This document shows positions 34,501 through 42,902 of a stretch of 64,000 nt of DNA, piece after piece; the stretch's first letter is position 1, and each line of letters starts with the position of its first letter. A program made the translations under genes and the position numbers. The notes below the pieces were generated by a model that was not told the origin of the DNA, ran no database searches, and saw only the letters and a list, made by a program, of their open reading frames with translations. Source of the stretch: Bacillota bacterium (GTDB taxonomy: Bacteria > Bacillota > Clostridia > Oscillospirales > Oscillospiraceae); contig JAEWKA010000008.1 in the NCBI GenBank assembly GCA_023386265.1, positions 434,001-498,000 on the forward strand, read 5' to 3'.

Positions 34501-37140
34501 TGTCTGTGAGGTGGAGAGCACAATTTTTCGCGGACCGCTTGCCCAATCAGTGCCGTCCTTTTTCAGCGTTACCGTGGCGGTATACTTGGTAGCTCCGCCG
34601 ACGGCAGTCAGGCTTACCGCACCGTTCACCGTGAAGGTATAGGGGTTCGCGGAGGATACCAGTGCTCCGCCCGTTGTGTTCTGCCAGCGGCCGAAAACAA
34701 AGTCGCCTGTCTTGACTGTTGCGGCGACGGTGATTTCCTTTCCCTTGAGGAACACGCCGCCGCCAACAACATCGGTTATGTTTGTACCGGATGTCACGGC
34801 GACAGTGTAATAGTCAACCACGGCGTCTTTGCCGGAGGGTGTTACGGTCTGGCCGGTATATGCACCGTCCATCCAAACGTAATAGGTCACGAGTGGGCTG
34901 AGGCTTGTAAAGCTGTAAACGCCACTTGTGCTATCAGATACCGATTTAAATCCTGCCGTATCTGCAGACGTGTTCGTGGGAGAGATCGTGACGACTTTGC
35001 CTGAGCCTTCCCACGCCGTACCGTTCTTGTTCAGCGTTACGCTGCCGTTATAGGTGTTAAGTACGGCGTGAGCGGTGATGTCCTTTGTGCCGTCAAGCAG
35101 AATGCTGCCGTTTGTCGATTTCAATACCTCCTCGCCGCTCGAGGTGTTCGTCCAGTTAACAAAGCTGTAGCCGTTCGTCACGTCTGCCTGAACGCCAGCG
35201 TAAGTGCCCTGAATCTGAGTGGCATTCATAAAAACGCAGTCAATCCCCTCGCCTGCGCTCACCTTAAGGCTGTAATAGTTCACGGTGGGGCTGGAATTTT
35301 CATATTTTAGCTCAACACCGGAATACCCATAACCAATTTGAGCTTTGCCCCAGACATAATAGGTCTTGTTCGGGTCAAGGCCGGAAAAGACATATACTCC
35401 GCCTTTTTCAGGACTTCCATTTTTATCGGCAATAATGGTTTTGTCCGGTGCGCCGAAGTAATTGTTTGTCGTGTTATCAGCGGACAGGGTGACGCTCGGC
35501 GGTGTGTCCGTCGTCTGGCCATCCACCTTCACCGTCACTCGGGCGGTGAAGTTTGGCAGGACGCTGGTCTTTCCGGAGGCGATGCTGCCGGAAACGTCGA
35601 TTTTATCGGTCTTGTATTTTGCGGTGGTTGCAGTGGACGGGAGCCAGAGATAGACCGTGCCGCCAGCGTCGGTTTTCACCCCGTTTAAGCCGTAGCTTAT
35701 CGCTGTGGCAAGGGTCAGTTCACTGGCTGTGACGGGAATATTTTTCACAATTGAGCCTTTGCCGTCCGTAAGTGTAATACCATAGAATGAGAGAGTGGCA
35801 CCAGCGCTGTTTTTCGGCGTCGCGCCCTGAATGGCCTTTATTGAGCCGCCGTTTATAACAATGCCGCCGCTTGCGTTGTTGTTGACTGCCAACGCGAAGG
35901 TACCTGCGTTGATTTCGATTTTGCCAGTGCCGGAGTTATAAAGCTCTACTGTGGCAGCCGCAAGCGTGCCGCCGTTAATGACGGCTGTACCCGCGCCCTG
36001 ATTGAGCAGGCAGGCCGTGCCGCCCGCGTTGAGGACCGCGGTTCCGGATATGGTCATTTTGCCGGCGGCATTATTGGACGCACAATAGCTGCTAGTGCTG
36101 GAAAGCGTACCGCCGGACACCGTGACCTCGCTGCCGGATGGCGCAAAGCTGACGAGGGCCAACCCGGAGTCGGAGGATACTGTGCCTCCGGTCATGGTGA
36201 GATTGTCGTTATTGTTCACGGTGGTGCCTGAGGTCGAGCTTAATGTGGCTCCGTCGGAAATAGTGACGTTGCCGCCGCTCAAATTGCAGACGGATACTCC
36301 GGAACCGGAAGAGGCCGTGCCGCCGGACAGCTTCAGCTTGCCGTTGCTTACGAGGGCAAAGCCTGAATCGGTTCTCACCGCACCGCCCGTGACGGTTACA
36401 GTGTTGCCACTTCCGTTGTTTTGTATGGCTTGCCCTGACGTACTTTCCACAGTGCCGCCCGAAACGGTCAGCGCGGAACCGCTGCCGACGTTATGCGCTC
36501 CGATACCGGTTTTCGCGGACACCATGCCGCCGGAAATCTCCGCCTTGCCGTAGTTTACGAGGGCACTGCTGGAGTCGGTGGACACCGTACCGCCGCTCAT
36601 GTTAAGCCATCCGGTGGTTAATTGGTTGATGACAGCATAGAATTTTGCGGATTTGACTGCTGCTCCCGAGAGCTTAATTGTGCCGCTGCCGGTATTAAAC
36701 ACGCAGCTTGCCATCTCTTTATCCGCGATAATCGCTCCGTCTGAAAGCTCCATTATACCGCTGCCCGCGTTGCTCAGAGTCGCGCTGTAAGTCTCCGACG
36801 TAATAAATTTTCCGTCTGTGCCGGAGTCTTTAACAGTAAACATACCCGTACCTGTGAAACGGATACCAATCATGAGAAGTTTCTTCTCAGTGTCCGTGCC
36901 CGTATAGGTCAGGGTGTGTCCGTTTAGGTCAAGGGTCAGGGCTTTTGATGTTATGATCGTATCGGAATAGCTGAAGTCCCCGCTAAGCTGCACAATGGTG
37001 CTATCGGCAGAAGACGTAAGTGCCGACTGCAGACTATCGTAGTCAGTCACTGTGACCGTGTTCGCCGCCATTGCCGTCATGGGCAGAAGACCAATTGTCA
37101 TGCACAGCGCAAGCGCCATACTTAGTAATTTTTTTCTCAT
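28564..37140 (-). CDS. Giant SLH-anchored repeat surface protein (2,858 aa)
   Basis: This is an exported cell-surface protein with a signal peptide ending near AMAA (residue 25). In order: residues ~30-480 are short GG-rich repeats (KLSGGTASSGSG type) like a beta-helix. Residues ~490-1330 hold about six tandem ~150-residue modules, each with a GLDPxxTYYVW strand, a YYTVxVxxG strand and a FxxW strand. Residues ~1340-1640 form another beta-helix-like part with ITINSGTITASG. Then come eight Listeria-Bacteroides (Flg_new/InlB B-type) repeats ending TLYAxW, a carboxypeptidase-regulatory-like domain (SGAVKDSDNKLLSGASVTL) and three SLH domains in the last ~185 residues. An adhesion or S-layer role is inferred. 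Its ATG overlaps the upstream small gene by 4 bp. Confidence 0.85.
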   Translation of the reverse strand: MRKKLLSMALALCMTIGLLPMTAMAANTVTVTDYDSLQSALTSSADSTIVQLSGDFSYSDTIITSKALTLDLNGHTLTYTGTDTEKKLLMIGIRFTGTGMFTVKDSGTDGKFITSETYSATLSNAGSGIMELSDGAIIADKEMASCVFNTGSGTIKLSGAAVKSAKFYAVINQLTTGWLNMSGGTVSTDSSSALVNYGKAEISGGMVSAKTGIGAHNVGSGSALTVSGGTVESTSGQAIQNNGSGNTVTVTGGAVRTDSGFALVSNGKLKLSGGTASSGSGVSVCNLSGGNVTISDGATLSSTSGTTVNNNDNLTMTGGTVSSDSGLALVSFAPSGSEVTVSGGTLSSTSSYCASNNAAGKMTISGTAVLNAGGTACLLNQGAGTAVINGGTLAAATVELYNSGTGKIEINAGTFALAVNNNASGGIVINGGSIKAIQGATPKNSAGATLSFYGITLTDGKGSIVKNIPVTASELTLATAISYGLNGVKTDAGGTVYLWLPSTATTAKYKTDKIDVSGSIASGKTSVLPNFTARVTVKVDGQTTDTPPSVTLSADNTTNNYFGAPDKTIIADKNGSPEKGGVYVFSGLDPNKTYYVWGKAQIGYGYSGVELKYENSSPTVNYYSLKVSAGEGIDCVFMNATQIQGTYAGVQADVTNGYSFVNWTNTSSGEEVLKSTNGSILLDGTKDITAHAVLNTYNGSVTLNKNGTAWEGSGKVVTISPTNTSADTAGFKSVSDSTSGVYSFTSLSPLVTYYVWMDGAYTGQTVTPSGKDAVVDYYTVAVTSGTNITDVVGGGVFLKGKEITVAATVKTGDFVFGRWQNTTGGALVSSANPYTFTVNGAVSLTAVGGATKYTATVTLKKDGTDWASGPRKIVLSTSQTELAGTVTGTVFGNTYTFLNLPGTGNYYVWDADTVTYTGKEISSSAASIALEYYTVTVVKGENVIAVTGAGEYLKDSKVTVSATLSDYCRIDTEGWTGTSYTINNITKAEAITAVAVLDTYTGTVNVKLDGSAYTAKTSDITLSTSSADKTVGMLTVTGASGVFTYTNLDPRMTYYIWAGDVFTGRVLSRAATTTIVDYYTVSVTKTNASADGGGVYLAGSKVTLTAAANSGFEFLGWYSGSTPLSVSTTYTIDKLSSTQDITAEASNVYTANVVVTGVTKSITLKNGGTTKIPDSGNSGSFSGLDRGLTYSVYADGADTGKTVSKSAPSITLKYYMVSLTAGPGIISVLGSGAYLEGSNVNISTSYDSGYTFNGWNGTANFTEASPTISSIDKDYLLTPSAYKPYTGVPFDISKGSITVSDSGSTGKIKVEQQGQTTIDNIDPAAAFTITGTSSNNVTINASRGATIILDSLNISVSGLQHMKAIDIVNGSGNVTLLLKEANTLYAQNTGPNQYDGSVALCKSGTSSLTIQSIDGTVNHSLTATGEGICSAGIGNYMGTDVSNITINSGTITASGSGASIGVYSMATSGITINGGKVTINSALGSTENKGSLSGFTLNGGTLSVYVNYSNPSSSGYIGAGTTGNLVFNGGSLYLDPSQYKASNVNGTGAYVNMVALNTGLRNTDVSGKLTITKQGDAGFSYGTKDIWTSNDPNGYVFAWLPDGTYTATLGNKSSTFTVPDSLNNTLQPPTYSVNTPASVTTAGITASPRVSAYPSTSNISAGDLVAVYVDLSGTPTKAGTYTVTVTGAGIDNLPQTIDVGTAAVSETKNFYFNMPASNITGLSITLSFAEKPKHTVSFKDGEELLASATYTEGEKYSLPDGSVLKKTGYTFGGWGVTGEQTMGTSDVTRTAVWTPNTYKVVFHNDATTTNQNFTYDAAAEALNGSFIKTGYTLSGWSASAGGPKVYDIGASAQNLTDVNNGAVDLYAVWQAQTYTVSFANGSGTGTMSPQSFTHGVPQELTPNAFTRTGYTFTGWKDSGSNDYYNGQSVSATANINLTAQWIANSCTVVFYGNGANGGTPMASQSFAYDESAKALTVNTFTRTGYTFEGWALTSGGVKAYDNSASVKNLTTTQNGTVTLYAVWTPNLYTVSFNAGTGGSGTMSIQNHTYNTSLPLPENAFACLGYSFAGWNTNADGSGLSYANKAWVKNLTAVKDASVTLYAQWTADTYSLAFNANSGVGSMDYQNFATGDSGKVSDNRFVKPGYTFDGWNTKADGSGTNYAASAALMTLDNLTGASPTLYAKWKANSYTVAFNSNGGTGNMGNQSFTYDVAQKLPSIDFFRNGDTFLGWSTSPTAETATYTDEQSVSNLTAMADGTVTLYAVWRAYTYEVRFEANGGVGDMLPQTIGRSTATALNANAYTRTDYTFASWNTEANGSGLSYANGQEVTNLPGDTASSITLYAQWTENARFNLSGAVKDSDNKLLSGASVTLTQGSDVIAQTKTDANGAYFFGNLKSGTYNLVATKDGKTVTVLMTITANTVKNVIIPTAATNNSVLVVTSEPKAEAPALTVGGLDDLASTEKANITMTVTAKAEDKANAEQLAIIKESGGNTVGMYLDMTVKKGSDTLTSTANVLEIVIPFDFSGKTTVKVLRYHGSAAEELEQLKTMPADSFVDKTCYLDMKSGSIHVYTSKFSTYAIAYTNYSSMTTYAVNITTAGVSGGSVKANRTMAAFGEKVTLTVTLDKGFELTGLSILDASGKEITCTNNGDGTYTFTMPNSKATVTPTFGKTDSSFPFVDVPENHWAYDDIAWAYESGLMNGTGDGTSFEPSASTTRGMIVTVLWRMEGKPAASAKATFLDVNDGAYYAEAIAWAAEYKIVEGFSPEAFKPEQDITREQMAAILYRYAKYKGYDVSIGESTNILSYFDAESVSDYAVPFVQWACGAGLINGSNDKLMPQGNAERCQVAAILHRFSEQVAK

Positions 37141-37352
37141 GCTTTTATTCTCTCCTTAAATCTGCATATTCCGTTTTCCGTGGGATGTTCTGTATAAATA
37201 CCAAAATCACCATATTTGCAATACCAACACTCACGGCATAAGAACAGACGGTCTTCGTCCATTTTATAAGCCTCGCAGAAGTCGTTCCGGCATATTTCAA
37301 GCTTGCCGTCCGCCTGCGTCACCTCTGTGGTTCTGTCACAGGGTTCTTTCAT
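37137..37352 (-). CDS. Small cysteine-rich protein coupled to the giant SLH gene
   Basis: From the ATG at 37352 (GAGGAAG 11 nt upstream; a GTG at 37364 would abut the SD) this is a 71-residue soluble protein. Cysteines at about positions 5, 21, 26, 39, 42, 45 and 63 include a CRECWYC cluster, suggesting a zinc-ribbon or redox-sensitive fold. Its stop overlaps the giant gene's start by 4 bp, so the two are translationally coupled. I do not recognise the family. It could regulate or assist expression of the surface protein. Confidence 0.7.
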   Translation of the reverse strand: MKEPCDRTTEVTQADGKLEICRNDFCEAYKMDEDRLFLCRECWYCKYGDFGIYTEHPTENGICRFKERIKA

Positions 37353-37399
37353 CTTCAAAGTCACTTCCTCAAAGCCAATTTCTCAGTTTGGATTATATA

Positions 37400-37428
37400 A
37401 GAAAACCACGGCCGAATACCGGCCGTGG
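37400..37428 (-). terminator. Terminator after the histidine kinase gene
   Basis: A 9-bp GC-rich stem (CCACGGCCG and complement, 37406-37428) is followed on the minus strand by TTTTC. It separates the two-component operon from the Cys-rich/giant pair. A TATAAT on the minus strand at 37392-37397 just past it may be the -10 box of the next operon. Confidence 0.75.
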
Positions 37429-37486
37429 CGTAATTGCATAATATTTAGCGTAAATGTCGTAAATTGTCGTATTGTTGGGCTTGCTA

Positions 37487-38806
37487 TTACAAATGGAGAA
37501 GAACGCGCGTCCTGAACACGCAGTTTTCAGCGGAAAATTCCACCATTCCGTTATACCTCTCAGCAGTATAGGCAATGCTTTTTGTTCCTGTTCCACCGCC
37601 TGGTTTCTGCGATATTGGGAAGCCGCTTTCAAAGACGATATTATCCGCACATGAGTTCTCGACTACAACGAGGAGCTTTCCGGCTCCGTTATAAACGGAA
37701 TAAGCAATCTTTACGGTGATAAACTTCTCTATTCCTACAGGCGCGAGCAGGCAGCCTTCCACAGCATTTTCAAAGGAGTTTGCAAGTATACCAACTAGCG
37801 CAACCTCGTCCATCGGAAGATTTGCGGAAATGCCTGCATCTATTTCAGTTTTGATGCCGTTCTCTCTCGCCCTCGCCGCCCATCTTGAAAGGATTGCGTT
37901 TGCCGCAAGGTGTTCGCAAATGCCAGCAAGCACCGTGTTTTCCGTTCTCTGCGTCTGCGCGTTTAAATAAGACACCGCTTCCTGCGTTTTTCCGCCCTCG
38001 AGCATTGATAAAAGAGTGTCGTAATGATGGCGAAGATCATGGCGGTCACGCCTCGCCGCGTTGATAGCATTTTTCTGTTCCTCAATTTGCTCTTGCCAAA
38101 GCTTGTTTTGCGAAGCGAGGATGCCCTCCCGCTCCTGAACCTCAAACTTTTTGACGATTGCATTGATCAACCAAAATATCATCCCGTAGATACCTAAGAA
38201 CACAAGATAGGAGCTTGCAACCAAATACCAGCGCTTACCGGCATCATACCAGTACAAATTCGGATAATACTGAATCACAGCTTCCAGAACACAGAAAGAG
38301 AAGGCGACAAGTGCGATCAAATGCCATTCTTTTTCCAATATATCCACCAGCCTGCGAAAACGAGGACGAACTATTTTAAACATAAAAAACAGAAGCCCGC
38401 CGAACAACACTGTTCGGCACAGAAAATATACCATCGCATATGTATATCCCGACATACCGGTGGTGCATATATCAGAAATGTAGCTTATTGCAAAGTACAA
38501 ATTAAACTGAGTAAACATCACAAAAAGCGATACCGGCCATTTGTCCGCGGAGCAGATAATGAGAAGTATCAGACACAGCCCCATTTCGACGGGAATAATC
38601 AGGCTTTCTGCAAACTCCTGTCCAAAAATAAGCAGAACGGCAGAATATGCCGCAGCAACCACAATATAAATCGCAGCAGTAATTGTAATACGTTTTCTTT
38701 TCGGTTCTTTAAGCTTAATCATTGAAAAGAAAAACAGGCTGATATAAGCAGCCGTTTGCAAAAAGCGCAGGAACATCACTATATAGGTAATTATAATCAC
38801 AAGCAT
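37487..38806 (-). CDS. AgrC-like sensor histidine kinase (GHKL family)
   Basis: This is a membrane sensor kinase of 439 residues. The N-terminal half has about six hydrophobic segments. The kinase part has an H-box RRDRHDLRHHYDTLLSM (His near residue 250), an N-box NSFENAVEGC and a G-box GGGTGTKSI, the short GHKL ATPase typical of quorum-sensing kinases paired with LytTR regulators. The neighbouring gene (14 bp upstream) encodes such a regulator. No AgrB or AgrD peptide gene is visible nearby, so the signal is unknown. Confidence 0.87.
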   Translation of the reverse strand: MLVIIITYIVMFLRFLQTAAYISLFFFSMIKLKEPKRKRITITAAIYIVVAAAYSAVLLIFGQEFAESLIIPVEMGLCLILLIICSADKWPVSLFVMFTQFNLYFAISYISDICTTGMSGYTYAMVYFLCRTVLFGGLLFFMFKIVRPRFRRLVDILEKEWHLIALVAFSFCVLEAVIQYYPNLYWYDAGKRWYLVASSYLVFLGIYGMIFWLINAIVKKFEVQEREGILASQNKLWQEQIEEQKNAINAARRDRHDLRHHYDTLLSMLEGGKTQEAVSYLNAQTQRTENTVLAGICEHLAANAILSRWAARARENGIKTEIDAGISANLPMDEVALVGILANSFENAVEGCLLAPVGIEKFITVKIAYSVYNGAGKLLVVVENSCADNIVFESGFPISQKPGGGTGTKSIAYTAERYNGMVEFSAENCVFRTRVLLHL

Positions 38807-38820
38807 ATATAACCGCTCCC

Positions 38821-39543
38821 TCAGCGACAGCAGATGTAATCCATATACAGTTTTTTAAATTCCGAATATTTCCGGTTGAGTATAGGAATTTTTGAGCCGG
38901 TAGAAAAGGCAATGCACTTAGATGAAAGTTCAACGATATAGTCCATGTTTATAATATAGGTATTACCACATTTGAAAAAGCGAGGGGCTTTATCGAGCAG
39001 CTCAAAAAACTCTGTGGAGGATTTGCGTACATAGATTGTCCTGCCATCCAGCATATATAAGCGCTGAAAATGGTTTTCTGTTTCAGTGTAGACCAGCTTG
39101 TTCAGGTCGATACGACTGATGCCTTCGGTTGATTTGACAGTAATATAAACTTCATCTTTATTTGCGAGCTTCTCAAGCACCTTATCAATTGCCGAAAAGA
39201 ACTCTTTTTCGGAATAGGGCTTGACCAGATAATGTGCGGCATTTAACGAAAAAGCATCCACAGCATGGTCACGTGATGTGGTCAGAAAGATAATCTGGCA
39301 GTTATCTCCCATATCTCTTAACTCACGTGCCGCATTTGTACCGAGTATCCCCGGCATATATACATCAAGCAACAGCATATCAAATCCGCCATTTGCTGCA
39401 ATATAAGTGAGCAGTTCAAGAGGGGCCGTGAAGTGATACGTTTTTAATTCATATTGGAGATGTTCATTTGCATATTTCTTGAGCAAGCCATCGGCTCTTT
39501 CAAGTTCCGGCGATTCGTCGTCGCAGATTGCAATTTTAATCAT
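38821..39543 (-). CDS. LytTR-family response regulator (AgrA/VirR-like)
   Basis: This is a transcription factor of 240 residues. The receiver domain (1-~125) has the acidic pocket CDDE, the phospho-acceptor Asp60 in LLLDVYMPG, and the KPYSE switch motif. The LytTR DNA-binding domain covers ~140-240. It is first in the operon with the kinase. Proteins of this type often control surface, virulence or bacteriocin genes, and the adjacent giant SLH operon is a natural candidate target. Confidence 0.9.
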   Translation of the reverse strand: MIKIAICDDESPELERADGLLKKYANEHLQYELKTYHFTAPLELLTYIAANGGFDMLLLDVYMPGILGTNAARELRDMGDNCQIIFLTTSRDHAVDAFSLNAAHYLVKPYSEKEFFSAIDKVLEKLANKDEVYITVKSTEGISRIDLNKLVYTETENHFQRLYMLDGRTIYVRKSSTEFFELLDKAPRFFKCGNTYIINMDYIVELSSKCIAFSTGSKIPILNRKYSEFKKLYMDYICCR

Positions 39544-39689
39544 TGGTTTGCTCCTTTTTCTATAAAAGCTGTTTTAGGAGTTAAATAATTCTAACATAGG
39601 ATGTAACAGGTTGCAAATTAAAGTCGACTATGTTTCCGATAAGTCAAAATGGCTTATATAAATAATTTTTAGATGCACTGAAAAATAGT

Positions 39690-39717
39690 TTGACTTATTC
39701 ACGAAACCGTCTATAAT
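39690..39717 (+). promoter_or_regulatory. gdhA promoter
   Basis: TTGACT, a 16-bp spacer and a perfect TATAAT lie 82 bp before the gdhA start codon. The rest of 39,544-39,799 shows no further feature. Confidence 0.75.
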
Positions 39718-39799
39718 TGGTTATGGCTAATAGGCTTAGATTGTTAAAAGATACAATGATTGCCCTAAAAAGAACGAAAATATTAATACGGAGGCTGTT

Positions 39800-41062
39800 A
39801 TGGAAAACAAAGTCAATCCGTTCCAGAGCTTCATCGCGACAATGGAGCGTGCGGCGAAGATGATGGAACTACCCGAAGCGAACTACATTCGTCTCAAACA
39901 CTGCGAAAGGGAATTGACAGTATCAATACCTGTCGTTATGGACGACGGGTCTCTGAAAATCTTTGAAGGATACAGAGTTCAGCACTGCACCGAAAGGGGC
40001 CCCGGAAAGGGCGGCATCAGATTCCACCAGGATGCTGACATTGACGAGGTAAGGGCTCTGGCAGCTTGGATGACCTTCAAATGCGCTGTGGCAGGAATAC
40101 CTTACGGCGGAGCAAAAGGCGGAGTAAAGGTTAATCCCGCTGAACTTTCCAAGGGAGAGCTTTCAAGACTGACGAGAAGATATACCGCCGCAATCTATCC
40201 CATTATCGGACCTGAAAAAGATATCCCCGCTCCTGATGTAAACACTAACCCACAAATCATGGCGTGGATCATGGATACATACAGTATGCTCACTGGCTAT
40301 GTCGTCAACAGCGTCGTAACCGGAAAGCCCATCGAGATTGGCGGCTCGCTTGGACGCTTTGAAGCGACCGGCATGGGCGTAATGCTTATTACTAGAGAAA
40401 TACTGCACAAGAAAAACAAGGAGATTGCGGGAACCAGAGTTGCGATTCAGGGCTTCGGCAATGTCGGCAAAAACGCAGCCTTGCTCCTGCAGCAGAAGGG
40501 CGCCATAATTGTTGCTGTTTCAGATGTGAGCGGCGGACTGTACAAAGAAGCGGGTCTCGATATTAATGAGCTCTCCTCTTTCCTTGCGGTAAACAAGGGA
40601 AAAATGCTCGCGGATTTCTCGGCGGACGGCATCAAGCATATTACAAACGAGGAACTGCTCTCTGTCGAAACCGATGTTCTTATCCCTGCGGCGCTTGAAA
40701 ACCAGATTACCGAAGGAAACGCTGACAGCATAAAGGCCTCTATTATCGTCGAGGGCGCGAACGGCCCGCTGACTCCCGCCGCCGATAAAATTCTGGAAGA
40801 TCGAGGCGTAACAGTTGTACCGGATATTCTTGCCAACGCAGGCGGTGTTATAGTTTCCTATTTTGAATGGGTTCAGAACATCCAGAACCTAATGTGGGAT
40901 AAGGACGAGGTATATAAGGCGCTTGAAAAGCTCATAGTAAAGGCTTTTAACAGCGTCTGGGAGGATACCACGGAGTATAAGACCACATTGAGAATGGGTG
41001 CATATATTAACGCCCTTAGGAAGATAGCATCCGCAACCGAAATTAGAGGCGTGTTCCCCTGA
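39800..41062 (+). CDS. gdhA: Glutamate dehydrogenase (Glu/Leu/Phe/Val family)
   Basis: This is predicted to interconvert glutamate and 2-oxoglutarate with NAD(P)H. The 420-residue product has the catalytic region PYGGAKGGVKVNP with its Lys (near residue 105), and GPEKDIPAPDVNT. The Rossmann motif GFGNVGKNAA (near residue 218) and a late GVIVSYFEWVQN follow. Length and motifs match clostridial hexameric enzymes. SD ACGGAGG precedes the ATG. It is a single gene between its promoter and a terminator. Confidence 0.94.
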   Translation: MENKVNPFQSFIATMERAAKMMELPEANYIRLKHCERELTVSIPVVMDDGSLKIFEGYRVQHCTERGPGKGGIRFHQDADIDEVRALAAWMTFKCAVAGIPYGGAKGGVKVNPAELSKGELSRLTRRYTAAIYPIIGPEKDIPAPDVNTNPQIMAWIMDTYSMLTGYVVNSVVTGKPIEIGGSLGRFEATGMGVMLITREILHKKNKEIAGTRVAIQGFGNVGKNAALLLQQKGAIIVAVSDVSGGLYKEAGLDINELSSFLAVNKGKMLADFSADGIKHITNEELLSVETDVLIPAALENQITEGNADSIKASIIVEGANGPLTPAADKILEDRGVTVVPDILANAGGVIVSYFEWVQNIQNLMWDKDEVYKALEKLIVKAFNSVWEDTTEYKTTLRMGAYINALRKIASATEIRGVFP

Positions 41063-41149
41063 TTAACAGTTCGATTCAATTCGTTAATACCTTATCAAAA
41101 ACAGCCTAAGATTTTGCACTGCACCTGGTGCAACGGGAAATAATAAAAA

Positions 41150-41181
41150 CCCCTACCGCGATATTTGCGATAGGGGCTTTT
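41150..41181. terminator. Bidirectional terminator between gdhA and stalk-domain gene
   Basis: A 10-bp stem with one mismatch (CCCCTACCGC/GCGATAGGGG) is flanked by A-rich and T-rich arms, giving U-runs on both strands between convergent genes. Confidence 0.8.
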
Positions 41182-41233
41182 ATTATTGTCAAGACTCTAT
41201 TGCCTTTTTCTCCCCTGCCGGCCCTTGCTGCCC

Positions 41234-42796
41234 TTAAGCCGTCAGACCAGCTTCGGATAATCCGTTCGTTACTGATTCGCTGAGTTCCCCGAGGGAAAAG
41301 ACAGATACGATGTTACTTCCCTCAGCCGGTTCACGTGCGGGAGTTGCTGTGGTATCAGAGAAAGTGTAATCAACCTTAAGCGTAAGCTCTGTTACCCCGT
41401 TTGAAATCGTAGTTATACTCATATTGCCCTTGCCTGCAGCTGTGAAGGAATAAGTTATCTCGGTGCTGGCCGTTTCAAGCTGCTCGTCAAAAACAGTATC
41501 GCCCATGTAATCGTAGCTAGGATAACATGTCGAATGTAGGAGGGAATAAGACACGCCTGAAAATGTTTCTCCGTCAAACTGGAAAACCAGTTTTGAAGCT
41601 TCTTTGGTGTGGGTGTAGTAATCTTCATCTTCAGAATTATCAAATGAATATGTAAACACATAGTCGTCGCCGTCATTGACCGATACTTGGTCACTGAATT
41701 TGGCGTTCAACTCATCGAGAGTTTCCAGGACGTAATCGCTTCCGTAATAAAGTAGCTCCTGCTTAAGCACCGCAGACACATAGTCCCTAAAGTTGGAGAC
41801 ATTTCCGACACTGAATATGGAGTACCCGGAAAGATCAGATAAATCCGTGGAGGATAAAGCTTCTCCTGTCTCGAGACAAAGCCACGCGTCTTCAGCCTGC
41901 CCTGTGATAGCGCAGATCAGAGGGGATTTGACGTAAAGTAAACCGGTTTCGTTGTTAACAATCAGACTAATGTCTGTATTATCTAGGGAACCGAGGAGAG
42001 CTTTCGTTCCGTCGTCGATAGCTTCTTCTGCTATAAGCTGTGGTATCACACTTGAGGCATTTGATTTGAGGTTTATGCTCATCTCACTGCTGCTCTGGTC
42101 AAAAACTCCTGTAGCTGTCCCGTTAATGGTCAGCGGCGGAATCTCGACCATCTCAGTTTCCGAATCGGTATCGTCATAGTATTCGTCATCATAATAATAA
42201 TCGCCGTAATAAAGCGAATTCATATCGGCGGCAAGGCTGAACGTTCCGTTTAGAGCTTTGTTATTCGATATGGGCTCCTTAGTGAAAGCCAGATACTTGT
42301 CCATCACAGAATAGGTTGCGCCGCTGTTTTTAATAAGTTCATCAACCGTCTGAAGTGTGATTGCGCGGCTGGCGCTGTTCCATGATACGACATAGCCAAG
42401 CGCTTGAGCGGCATCGCGGATGGGCACATAGATTTTCCGCGTTACCGTGTCCACAATCGGCGCGCCTTCTGTGTAGCACCAATCCTCCACCCCATCAGTT
42501 GAACCAGTCATTGTATAGCCTTCCATGCTGAAGATTATTGTTGTCGTTCCTGACACAGCTGTAATTGCCTGAGTTTCTTCGTCATAGCTGGCTTTGGCGC
42601 CGAGCGCCTTGAACAGAGAATCATAAGGGGCATATGTATGACCACCCTGTGTCAGAATAGGAAACACATTCAAAGCCTTTCCATTTTGCATGATCCTTAT
42701 TGCGGGTTTTGCGGCGGCAGACGCCAACGGGGAAAATGTAAATAGTGTTGCAAGAATAAGCACGAGGGTCAACGCTGATTTCATGGCTCTTTTCAT
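41234..42796 (-). CDS. Exported copper amine oxidase-like N-terminal (stalk) domain protein
   Basis: This is a secreted protein of 520 residues with a Sec signal peptide (MKRAMKSALTLVLILATLF, cut near ASA). Residues ~35-150 form the Cu-amine-oxidase N-like stalk domain (two beta-repeat units ending YAPYDSLFKALGA and YVPIRDAAQALGY), common in Firmicute surface proteins. It is not an oxidase; the catalytic domain is absent. The rest is beta-rich, with a tyrosine/aspartate-rich linker near residue 200, and is not recognised. It is a single gene. Confidence 0.75.
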   Translation of the reverse strand: MKRAMKSALTLVLILATLFTFSPLASAAAKPAIRIMQNGKALNVFPILTQGGHTYAPYDSLFKALGAKASYDEETQAITAVSGTTTIIFSMEGYTMTGSTDGVEDWCYTEGAPIVDTVTRKIYVPIRDAAQALGYVVSWNSASRAITLQTVDELIKNSGATYSVMDKYLAFTKEPISNNKALNGTFSLAADMNSLYYGDYYYDDEYYDDTDSETEMVEIPPLTINGTATGVFDQSSSEMSINLKSNASSVIPQLIAEEAIDDGTKALLGSLDNTDISLIVNNETGLLYVKSPLICAITGQAEDAWLCLETGEALSSTDLSDLSGYSIFSVGNVSNFRDYVSAVLKQELLYYGSDYVLETLDELNAKFSDQVSVNDGDDYVFTYSFDNSEDEDYYTHTKEASKLVFQFDGETFSGVSYSLLHSTCYPSYDYMGDTVFDEQLETASTEITYSFTAAGKGNMSITTISNGVTELTLKVDYTFSDTTATPAREPAEGSNIVSVFSLGELSESVTNGLSEAGLTA

Positions 42797-42888
42797 TATT
42801 ATATCCTCCTAGTTTATATATCTTTCTGGCTTAACATGTGTAAAAAACACATTACCGAAACAACTCGCCACGACAGGCACGACATATA

Positions 42889-42902
42889 TCGACAATTGTC
42901 GA
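42889..42902. promoter_or_regulatory. 14-bp perfect palindrome upstream of stalk-domain gene
   Basis: TCGACAATTGTCGA lies 93 bp before the start codon and could be an operator. It does not match the Firmicute LexA box. The surrounding 289-bp gap holds no gene. Confidence 0.35.

Noticed and set aside
42889..42902. LexA (SOS) box
   Set aside because: The palindrome lacks the CGAAC...GTTCG core of Firmicute LexA sites.
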